Of a DNA stretch of 64,000 nt, positions 54,428 to 62,209 are shown piece by piece. The position numbers were made by a program, and so were the translations under genes. A model generated the notes under the pieces. The model saw only the letters and a program-made list of their open reading frames with translations, made no database searches and was not told the DNA's origin. The DNA is from JBPRGG01 sp051418075 (GTDB taxonomy: Bacteria; Bacteroidota; Bacteroidia; Cytophagales; Cyclobacteriaceae), in contig JBPRGG010000041.1 in NCBI GenBank assembly GCA_051418075.1, positions 62,001 to 126,000 of the forward strand. The letters are read 5' to 3'. Position 1 is the first letter of the stretch. Each line of letters starts with the position of its first letter.

Positions 54428-55780
54428 ATGATACACAAATTGGCAGATCAGGAAGAGGAAGATTATACCAACACCTTAAACATGAGCCATGATAATTCAG
54501 AATTCCACCATAAATTATTAAAAACGGGAATTTGGGTATATTTTCTATTATTAATTTTTGAAGGAGCCCTGCGAAAATGGGTTCTCCCCAGTCTGGCCAC
54601 TCCACTTTTGGTCATAAGAGATCCAGTTGCAATTGGTTTGATTTTCCTGGCCTGGAAAAATAACCTTTTTCCTCACAGTAAATATCTGATCCTAACCGTT
54701 GTAGTTGTTACATTCAGTTCTATAACTACCATGCTGCTAGGTCATCAGAATTTGCCCGTCATGATTTTCGGTGCCAGGATATTTCTGATTCACTTTCCCT
54801 TGATTTTCATCATTGGGTCAGTTTTTGAAAGAAAGGATGTCATTCAAATGGGTAAGGTTTTATTGTGGATATCCATACCCATGGCCGTTCTGATCGCTTT
54901 GCAGTTTTATAGCCCTCAATCATCTCTGGTAAACAGAGGAATCGGTGGCGATATGGGTGGTGCGGGTTTCTCCGGAGCCATGGGATTTTTTCGGCCTCCC
55001 GGAACATTTGCCTTTACTAATGGAACAACGCTCTTTTACAGTATGGTGGCTTGTTATATATTATACTTTTGGTTTAATGCAAAGGAAATTAATAAAATTA
55101 TCCTGATGGGTGCAACTGCTGCTTTATTGATTGCCATACCACTCTCTATAAGCCGTGGCTTGGTATTTCAAGTTGCCGTATCAGTATTATTTGCTGCTTT
55201 GGTTCTTTTTAGAAAACCTAAATATGCGGGCCGAATGATCATAGCATTTTTGGGGATTTTAATACTCCTGGTCATTTTCAATAATGCAGTATTTTTTCAA
55301 ACTGCTATTGAAGTATTTGAAGCCCGGTTTGACAATGCAAGTCAATCAGAAGGTGGTTTGGAAGGCACATTAATTGATCGGTTTTTAGGCGGACTATTAA
55401 GTGCTTTAACCGAATCTGTGGATCAACCTATCTTTGGCTATGGAATAGGTATGGGAACCAATGTGGGCAGTATGATGCTTACCGGAGGTGTTACTTATTT
55501 AATTTCAGAAGGTGAGTGGGGGCGTTTAGTTGGAGAAATGGGCCCTATCTTAGGTTTAGCTATTATTTTTATCAGAATTGGTTTGAGTTTTAAAATAGGC
55601 ATTGCCTCTTACAAATGGCTGGCTTTGGGAGATACTTTACCCTGGCTGTTACTAAGTTTTGGATTATTACAATTGGTACAGGGGCAATGGGCCCAGGCAA
55701 CTGCCTTAGGATTTGCCATAATGATTGGTGGATTATTAATAGCTGTATTAATGGATAACAGGGAAAAACAATTGAAGTAA
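54428..55780 (+). CDS. Polymerase / O-antigen ligase-type membrane protein (Wzy-like)
   Basis: A 450-residue polytopic inner-membrane protein with about 10-11 TM helices and a large outer loop (about 160-180 plus 280-340), the layout of Wzy/WaaL. Charged-loop motifs GDMGGAGFSGAMGFFRPPGTFAFTNG and SESVDQPIFGYGIGMGTNVGS, with conserved Arg/Gly, resemble the Wzy_C/O-antigen_lig blocks. It is the only candidate polymerase in the locus. Assignment as polymerase versus ligase is by context. Confidence 0.82.
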   Translation: MIHKLADQEEEDYTNTLNMSHDNSEFHHKLLKTGIWVYFLLLIFEGALRKWVLPSLATPLLVIRDPVAIGLIFLAWKNNLFPHSKYLILTVVVVTFSSITTMLLGHQNLPVMIFGARIFLIHFPLIFIIGSVFERKDVIQMGKVLLWISIPMAVLIALQFYSPQSSLVNRGIGGDMGGAGFSGAMGFFRPPGTFAFTNGTTLFYSMVACYILYFWFNAKEINKIILMGATAALLIAIPLSISRGLVFQVAVSVLFAALVLFRKPKYAGRMIIAFLGILILLVIFNNAVFFQTAIEVFEARFDNASQSEGGLEGTLIDRFLGGLLSALTESVDQPIFGYGIGMGTNVGSMMLTGGVTYLISEGEWGRLVGEMGPILGLAIIFIRIGLSFKIGIASYKWLALGDTLPWLLLSFGLLQLVQGQWAQATALGFAIMIGGLLIAVLMDNREKQLK

Positions 55781-55840
55781 AGGAAAATTTAATTTTACAG
55801 CTATATTTAACAACTAACTAATCTTATTAAATCAAGATGT

Positions 55841-57064
55841 ATGAGAATGCTTCGTGTTATTTCTACAATGGACCCGCTAACCGGTGGGCCAAGCCAGGGA
55901 ATTAGAAATTCTATTCCAGCCTTACAAAAATTAGGGGTAGAAAGTGAAGTAGTATCTTTTGATATGCCCGACGCTTCTTTCTTAAGAAATGAAGCTATCA
56001 AAGTACATGCCCTGGGACCATCATATTCACCCTGGCAGTACTGTCCTAAGTTTATACCCTGGTTAAATAAAAATTACGATCGATTTGATTTAATAATTGT
56101 GCATGGATTATGGAAATACAATATGTATGGCTCAATGAAAGGCATTTTTAAGCTTCGGAAAAAAGGTTACCATAATGTTCCTAAGATTTATATCATGCCA
56201 CATGGCATGCTGGACCCATACTTTCAAAAAGCTCCTGAAAGAAAACTTAAAGCAATACGAAATAATTTATACTGGAAATTCATTGAAAATGAATTTATCA
56301 ATCGTGCAGATGGCATATTGTTTACTTCCGAGGAAGAGCGAAGGCTTTCACATTTTTCATTTCCGAATTATCACCCCCAGCAATTAATTAATATTGGTTA
56401 TGGAATAATTCCACCTCCGGAATTTGTACCAAAAATGAAAGAAGCATTCCAGCAAAAGTGTACTGGAGTTGAAAACAAACCCTTCATTTTATTTTTGAGT
56501 CGGATTCATCAAAAGAAAGGAGTTGATAACCTCTTAGCAGCTTATGATAAAATCTCGAAGGAAAAGATTGCATCCAAGCCATTGCCTGATTTGGTAATAG
56601 CTGGTCCTGGCATAGACACACCTTTCGGTAAAAAAATTAAAAAATCCGTAGCAGAATCCTCAACTTTCAAAAATAAAGTATTCTTCCCCGGAATGTTAAA
56701 AGGTGATGCCAAATGGGGAGCTTTGTACAGCTGTGAGGCTTTTATTCTGCCCAGTCATCAGGAAAACTTTGGGATAGCTGTAGCAGAAGCATTGGCTTGT
56801 ACAAAACCAGTACTAATCACTGACAAAGTAAACATATGGCAGGAAATAAAATCATCAAATAGTGGATATGTAACCAATGATGATTTTTCAGGCACATTTT
56901 CCCTGTTATCGGAATGGATAAATTCTAATTCGAATGAAAAAAGCATAATGTCTAAAAATGCCAGGAAATGTTTTGAAGAATATTTTGAAAGCGATTTTGC
57001 CGCCCAAAAATTCTTAGAAGGACTGCAGCAATCTCAAAAATCAGCTGTTGAAGAAAAATATTAG
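55841..57064 (+). CDS. Glycosyltransferase family 4
   Basis: A 407-residue GT-B enzyme. Seen: ISTMDPLTGGPSQGIRNSIPALQKLG (acceptor loop), PHGMLDPYFQKAPERKLK (about 120-140), FILFLSRIHQKKGVDNLLAAYDKI (about 215-240) and LPSHQENFGIAVAEALACTKPVLITD (about 304-330) with EX7E. The LSRxHxKKG type is frequent in capsule and LPS loci. It is followed by a GT2 gene after 22 bp. Confidence 0.92.
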   Translation: MRMLRVISTMDPLTGGPSQGIRNSIPALQKLGVESEVVSFDMPDASFLRNEAIKVHALGPSYSPWQYCPKFIPWLNKNYDRFDLIIVHGLWKYNMYGSMKGIFKLRKKGYHNVPKIYIMPHGMLDPYFQKAPERKLKAIRNNLYWKFIENEFINRADGILFTSEEERRLSHFSFPNYHPQQLINIGYGIIPPPEFVPKMKEAFQQKCTGVENKPFILFLSRIHQKKGVDNLLAAYDKISKEKIASKPLPDLVIAGPGIDTPFGKKIKKSVAESSTFKNKVFFPGMLKGDAKWGALYSCEAFILPSHQENFGIAVAEALACTKPVLITDKVNIWQEIKSSNSGYVTNDDFSGTFSLLSEWINSNSNEKSIMSKNARKCFEEYFESDFAAQKFLEGLQQSQKSAVEEKY

Positions 57065-57086
57065 AACCAATTAATAAATTCATTTA

Positions 57087-57935
57087 ATGGAAAAAGAAAT
57101 TACATTCATCATTTTAACCTATAATGAAGAACGTTTGATAGAAGATTGTCTGGACAGTCTGGAAGGAATACATTCACATATTTTCGTGGTTGATGATTTT
57201 TCCAGTGATAATACAGTAGAGATATTAAAACGTCGGGGAATAAAATTTACACAACATAAATTTGTCAATTACTCGCAGCAAAGGAATTGGGCACAGGAAA
57301 ATAATTTATTCGATACACCATGGGTATGCCATCTGGATGCTGATGAAAGATTAACCCCTGAATTACGGGAATGGTTTATTGAGGAGTTTCCTAAGGAAAA
57401 AAATGAGTTTGATGCATTTCTTTTTCCCCGTCGAGCTGTATTTATGGGGAGATGGATAAAATACGGCGCTCACTATCCCAATAACTATCATGCCAGATTA
57501 TATAAAAAAGGAATGGGAAAATGTGAGGAAAAAGCCTATGACCAGCATTTTGTGACTTTTGGTAAAGAAAAGATCATTTACAAAAAAGACTTTTCAAATA
57601 TTCTTACAGATAGTCTGGAAAAATTTACAGCCTCGCATAACAAATGGTCTAGTCACGAAGCTCAAGGCATCATCAGTCAGAGTGACTTTGGAGAAGTACA
57701 AGAAAAGTTTGGCGGAAATCCTATTCAAAGCAGAAGATGGATGAAAAAAAACTTTTATGATAGAATGCCCCTGTTCTTTCGAAGCTTTTTTTATTTCTTT
57801 TACCGCTTTTTTATACGGGGAGGTTTCAGAGATGGAAAAGAAGGGCTAATATTCCATGTTTTACAAGCTTTTTGGTTCAGGTTTTTAATTGATGCCAAAG
57901 TTTATGAGCAAAAAATGAATAAAAGACTTAAATAA
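57087..57935 (+). CDS. Glycosyltransferase family 2 (KdtX/WaaE-like)
   Basis: A 282-residue GT-A enzyme. Seen: ITFIILTYNEERLIEDCLDSL, the Asp pair VVDDFSSDNT (about 35-44), NYSQQRNWAQE, and the metal motif HLDADERLTPEL (about 92-103), characteristic of the WaaE/KdtX beta-glucosyl group. The C-terminal amphipathic region RMPLFFRSFFYFFYRFFIRGGFRDGKEG is the usual membrane-association tail. Specificity in this polymer is unknown. Confidence 0.92.
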   Translation: MEKEITFIILTYNEERLIEDCLDSLEGIHSHIFVVDDFSSDNTVEILKRRGIKFTQHKFVNYSQQRNWAQENNLFDTPWVCHLDADERLTPELREWFIEEFPKEKNEFDAFLFPRRAVFMGRWIKYGAHYPNNYHARLYKKGMGKCEEKAYDQHFVTFGKEKIIYKKDFSNILTDSLEKFTASHNKWSSHEAQGIISQSDFGEVQEKFGGNPIQSRRWMKKNFYDRMPLFFRSFFYFFYRFFIRGGFRDGKEGLIFHVLQAFWFRFLIDAKVYEQKMNKRLK

Positions 57936-57968
57936 CGTTTGATTCCGGTCAGCCCAAACTAATTTAAA

Positions 57969-59441
57969 ATGAGAAGCGTGAAATTGTATTGGATTTCAGG
58001 ATTGATCTTTCTTCAAAACATGGCTTTGGCTCAAACTTTGGATTCTCCTCAGATTAAAATAGGCACATTCGTTACCCTGGCCAGCAACAAGTATCAACCA
58101 CTTTGGATTACTTCAAACAGGTTTGGTCAGATAACTGATGAGCAAGTTGATATGTCCAGTCACATTGCATTCTCAAATCATCATGATTTCAATTTCAAAA
58201 AAAGCTCAGACAATAAGAAATCTTTTCATCTTAAATATAAATTAGATTTATACAATAACAGTTCATTTGGTCAGACATTCTTTCAGGAAGCATTTGTCAG
58301 TTTAAATCACAAGGGATGGGAATTTAGAGCAGGCCGGTATCAGGAGATTTTGGGTCAGGTCCACCCTGAACTATCCAGTGGCTCTTTGAATATCAGTGGC
58401 AATGCCATACCAATTCCCAAATTCAGTTTCCGAACTATAGATTATGAAGTTGTTCCGTATACCAATGGCTGGTTGCAGTTTAAAGGGCTGATAGGACATG
58501 GTTGGTTAGGGAAAGAACGCCTAATGAAAGATGCTTTTCTCCATGAAAAGAATTTCTACATGAGAATTGGCAAAGGGAAATTCAGGATTTATGGTGGTGT
58601 ACATCATTTTGGTATTTGGGGTGGCCGCAAAAGTCCCGACTTTGAGCTGGATCGATCATTAAAAGGATTTATGAATGTTTTACTGGTGCGGGAAGCAAAT
58701 GATGGAAGTGTAGTTCCGGGCCGTCTGCCTAATCGAGCTGGTCTACAACGAGGCACAGTTGATGGAGGCTTCACTTTCGAAGGATACAATAAAACATTTC
58801 ATTTGTACACTCAAATGCCGGTTGCCACTGGCACCAGCATTACTATCCGTAATATTGATCGATTACTAGGGTTTTCAGTGGACAATAAAGATAAAAAAAG
58901 CTTCTTTCACGGTTTTGTAGCTGAATTATTGTATACTAAACAAATGAGTGATTTTCCAACTGCCAAAGAGCCTTATTACTATTATGCAAATGGAGTGTAT
59001 GTAACCGGGTGGGAGTATTTAGGACGTATTATAGGAAATCCTCTGGTTATTAACAGAACCCGTGGTAGCAATTATTTCAATTCGATTCAACCACCTGTAT
59101 GGGATCCAGATGAAAATTATCCCATTGTGTATAATATTATTAGCAACAGGGTGATATCAGCACATTTTGGTTTGTCCTATTCTCCCCTACAAAACCTGAA
59201 CTGCAAAACCATAGTAACCATGGCCCGGCATTATCCTAATTTTAATAGCAAAAACCTTTTCGATCTATATAAGAATCAGTTTTACAGTTTACAGGAATTA
59301 CACTATAGTAACCTCCAAAGTAATTTCTCATTTACAGGTGCTCTTGGTTTTGATGCCGGAAATTTATCTGATAATGCGGGATTAATGCTGGGTATCGAAT
59401 ATGAAATACCAAAACAATTTTCCTCTAAATTATTTAGATAA
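57969..59441 (+). CDS. Capsule-assembly outer-membrane protein Wzi-like
   Basis: A 490-residue protein with a signal peptide (SGLIFLQNMALAQ) and a beta-barrel pattern of alternating strands, e.g. FHLKYKLDLYNNSSFGQTFFQEAFVSLNHKGWEFRAGR, HPELSSGSLNISGNAIPIPKFSF. This is the Wzi capsule-attachment family that sits in the outer membrane and binds exported polysaccharide. The presence of Wzi argues that the polymer is retained at the surface as a capsule. Gene 33 bp after the GT2 gene. Confidence 0.88.
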   Translation: MRSVKLYWISGLIFLQNMALAQTLDSPQIKIGTFVTLASNKYQPLWITSNRFGQITDEQVDMSSHIAFSNHHDFNFKKSSDNKKSFHLKYKLDLYNNSSFGQTFFQEAFVSLNHKGWEFRAGRYQEILGQVHPELSSGSLNISGNAIPIPKFSFRTIDYEVVPYTNGWLQFKGLIGHGWLGKERLMKDAFLHEKNFYMRIGKGKFRIYGGVHHFGIWGGRKSPDFELDRSLKGFMNVLLVREANDGSVVPGRLPNRAGLQRGTVDGGFTFEGYNKTFHLYTQMPVATGTSITIRNIDRLLGFSVDNKDKKSFFHGFVAELLYTKQMSDFPTAKEPYYYYANGVYVTGWEYLGRIIGNPLVINRTRGSNYFNSIQPPVWDPDENYPIVYNIISNRVISAHFGLSYSPLQNLNCKTIVTMARHYPNFNSKNLFDLYKNQFYSLQELHYSNLQSNFSFTGALGFDAGNLSDNAGLMLGIEYEIPKQFSSKLFR

Positions 59442-59447
59442 AACCAT

Positions 59448-60962
59448 TTGAACATGAATTTAATTAATTTCACCAAAAAAGATCTGCTTTTGGTGGTCCC
59501 TTTCTTCCTCATTATTGCTTTATTAGTATTTACGCATAGTATGCAACAAGATATTAATCATGATGAGCATCAATATATAGCAGCTGCAAAAGTGACAGCC
59601 GATCAGGGTTTACTTCCTTACAAAGATTACCGGTTCATTCATATGCCTTATTCAGTATTTATTAATGCCTTGGTATTTAAATTTACCGATCATCTTTTGA
59701 TTAGCTCCAGGTTGGTCAATGCGATTTCCTTCTTTTTTATTCTATTAATATTGTTTACTATTACCTTTCAGTCATTTCCAGATCAAAGTCGACTAATTCG
59801 TTTTCTGTCAGCAGCATCAGCAGTATGTTTACTTTTATTTAATCAGGTGGTCAAATTTACCTTTGGCAAAGCCTGGACCTTTGATTTGCCATTGTTACTT
59901 TCTGTCATAGCATTTCTAATCCTGACCTACCTTTCAAAAATACATGTAAAAAGAAAACTTTTTATAGCTGGAATCTTATTAGGCTTATCCATTGGAATTC
60001 GTTTACAATTTATATTTGTAGCATTTGTCCTATTTATTTATGTAATCTGGGCAAACTATAAAAAGAATATTTTCAAGCCCAAAGAGATACTTTACTTAAT
60101 TGGAGGCGGCTTTACAGCTTTAATTCCACTTTTAATTCTAATTTTGATTAATTTCAAAGGTTTCTTTTTTGATATCTACATGTTTCATTCCATTGTAGAT
60201 ATCCAATACGTAGATTATGGCTTGTCATTTCTGGAAAGATTTTATGCTATGCTTGAAGCCTTACTTTCAAAAAGCAACTTTCTTATAGTTTCATTAGCTG
60301 TAATATTTATTGGAGCAACCTATTTATTCGAATTATCAAAAAATAAGGATGCAACCTTAAAATTGCAATCATTCTTCTTTCTTTTACCTGCTTTAGGGTT
60401 TATTGCTGTGGGAAAAGTAATTTTATTCCAATACATTTACCCCCTAATCGTATTCAGCATGTTTGGGATAATTTTAGGTATTTCCGGACTGAAAGTTAAT
60501 AAGTTACGTTCATTATTGGTTCTCCTGGTTTTTGCCCTGGTAAGTGTAGCATTAGGAAGTAATTTTCAACTTCAAGAGACTTTTGAACCGGCAAAATGGG
60601 AAGCAAACACCTTTAATCGATACAGTGAAGAAATTTCGAAAATAACAGGTGAAAATGCAAAGGTGTTGACCTTATCCCCTGGCAGGGTGTTGGAAAGTGG
60701 TAATAGTCAAATTTATAAGGAATTCGTAACTACTCCATTCATATGGCGTTCATCTCATTTTATACCGGCTGATATCAAAAATAATTTAAATATTATCTCA
60801 ATGGACGGGCTAAGTTCATATTTGGAAGCCAGCCCACCAGATGCTATTTTAGTTGGATTTGAGCCGGAAGAAATTGAGTTACCCCTCATCAAATATGCTT
60901 CTTCTAATAATTATCAAAAGAAAAAAGTATTAGAAGGTATATTGTTTTTGAGAAATAATTGA
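59448..60962 (+). CDS. GT-C type polytopic membrane glycosyltransferase (paralogue B)
   Basis: A 504-residue protein, clearly paralogous to the product at 43622 along its whole length. It shares the DINHDEHQYIAAAK acidic loop, PYKDYRFIHMPYS, KAWTFDLPLLL, LTLSPGRVLES, YKEFVTTPFIWRSSH and AILVGFEPEEIELP. About ten TM helices and a soluble C-terminal domain of about 130 residues. The start ATG lies 6 bp after wzi. The two copies may act on different lipid-linked donors or acceptors in the same polymer. Confidence 0.75.
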   Translation: MNMNLINFTKKDLLLVVPFFLIIALLVFTHSMQQDINHDEHQYIAAAKVTADQGLLPYKDYRFIHMPYSVFINALVFKFTDHLLISSRLVNAISFFFILLILFTITFQSFPDQSRLIRFLSAASAVCLLLFNQVVKFTFGKAWTFDLPLLLSVIAFLILTYLSKIHVKRKLFIAGILLGLSIGIRLQFIFVAFVLFIYVIWANYKKNIFKPKEILYLIGGGFTALIPLLILILINFKGFFFDIYMFHSIVDIQYVDYGLSFLERFYAMLEALLSKSNFLIVSLAVIFIGATYLFELSKNKDATLKLQSFFFLLPALGFIAVGKVILFQYIYPLIVFSMFGIILGISGLKVNKLRSLLVLLVFALVSVALGSNFQLQETFEPAKWEANTFNRYSEEISKITGENAKVLTLSPGRVLESGNSQIYKEFVTTPFIWRSSHFIPADIKNNLNIISMDGLSSYLEASPPDAILVGFEPEEIELPLIKYASSNNYQKKKVLEGILFLRNN

Positions 60963-61091
60963 TAAAAGGAAATCATTACATTTTAATTACTGGAAATTTT
61001 ACGATTCCCGTCAAACAAAGAATTTCAACAAGTAGTTCATCAAAGTTGATTTAGCTCAACCTTATTTATAAACTCTAAAATAATAGAATTA

Positions 61092-62051
61092 ATGCTTACC
61101 AGATTAAATAACATAGGAACTTCGGAAAAGCTACAGGATTACATTAAAATTGCAAGACCTGATCATTGGTTTAAAAATATATTTATGCTGCCAGGTTTTC
61201 TGTTTGCAGCTTACTATTTTAAGGTCGAGTATACAGGTACATTACTTCTGGAAATTTTCTTGGGTGTCTTAGCTACCTGTTTTATTGCTTCTGCCAATTA
61301 TGTGATAAATGAATGGCTGGATGCAGACTTTGACAAATACCATCCATTGAAAAAGAACAGACCATCTGTTGTCAATAAACTGAATCCTAATTTTATTTAC
61401 ATAGAATATTTCTTGCTTACCTTGGTGGGACTAAGCATCAGTTTCTATATTTCAATGCCATTTTTTATTACAGAATTGGTCTTACTTATTATGGGTATTA
61501 TATATAATGTAGAACCCATCAGATCAAAAGATAAAGTTTATTTGGATGTTTTATCAGAGTCTGTTAATAATCCTATACGCTTTTGCCTGGGCTGGTTCTT
61601 AATTGTTCCTGACATCTACCCTCCTATTAGCATTTTGGTAGCATATTGGATGGGAGGCGCTTTTTTAATGGCTACTAAAAGGTTTTCCGAATATCGATTT
61701 ATTTCTGATAAAACTACCGCCAGTTTATATAGAAAATCATTCAAGCATTACAATGAAGTTAATTTATTGATTTCTGTTTTCTTTTATGCCCTGTCATCCT
61801 CCTTTTTTTTAGGCATATTTTTAATTAAGAATAAAATCGAGCTACTATTATCTTTTCCATTTTTTGCTATTTTGTTTGCGTGGTATTTAAAAATAGGGTT
61901 TGAAAAGGATTCTTCAGCTCAAAGACCGGAAAAAATGTACAAAAAAAGAGGTTTTATTTCTTATATTATCTTTTTTGCTATTCTTTTGATTATATTAATC
62001 TATGTTGATATTGAACCGTTAAATTGGTTTCTAAAGAATCGTTTCCATTAA
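61092..62051 (+). CDS. UbiA-family prenyltransferase (decaprenyl-phosphate phosphoribosyltransferase-like)
   Basis: A 319-residue membrane protein with about eight TM helices. Seen: KIARPDHWFKNIFMLPGFLFA at the start, and the Mg/diphosphate motif NEWLDADFDKYHPLKKNRP (about 77-95), a variant of the NDxxDxxxDxxHPxKxxRP signature of DPPR synthases, which join PRPP to polyprenyl phosphate. A second loop, YNVEPIRSKDKVYLDVLSES, is the counterpart of the second Asp site. The first Asp is replaced by Glu. DprE1/E2 epimerase partners are not in the window. Last gene of the rightward operon, ending at a terminator. Confidence 0.85.
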   Translation: MLTRLNNIGTSEKLQDYIKIARPDHWFKNIFMLPGFLFAAYYFKVEYTGTLLLEIFLGVLATCFIASANYVINEWLDADFDKYHPLKKNRPSVVNKLNPNFIYIEYFLLTLVGLSISFYISMPFFITELVLLIMGIIYNVEPIRSKDKVYLDVLSESVNNPIRFCLGWFLIVPDIYPPISILVAYWMGGAFLMATKRFSEYRFISDKTTASLYRKSFKHYNEVNLLISVFFYALSSSFFLGIFLIKNKIELLLSFPFFAILFAWYLKIGFEKDSSAQRPEKMYKKRGFISYIIFFAILLIILIYVDIEPLNWFLKNRFH

Positions 62052-62148
62052 TTAATCAATCATCATCAACGCTGACTTTTAGCCTGTCATCAGTTGAGGG
62101 GCAAGTTGCTCCAGTGTCTTATTAATTTAGCAATTTCAAATGCTTACA

Positions 62149-62195
62149 TAAAAAAAACCAAAGCCAGTTTAATTGAGCTTTGGTTTTTTTTATTT
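62149..62195. terminator. Bidirectional rho-independent terminator
   Basis: The stem AAAACCAAAGC / GCTTTGGTTTT has a loop of about 12 nt, with long A and T runs on either side. It lies between the capsule operon end (plus) and the end of the nucleoside hydrolase gene (minus) and can serve both. Confidence 0.88.
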
Positions 62196-62209
62196 TATAA
62201 GATTAAATG

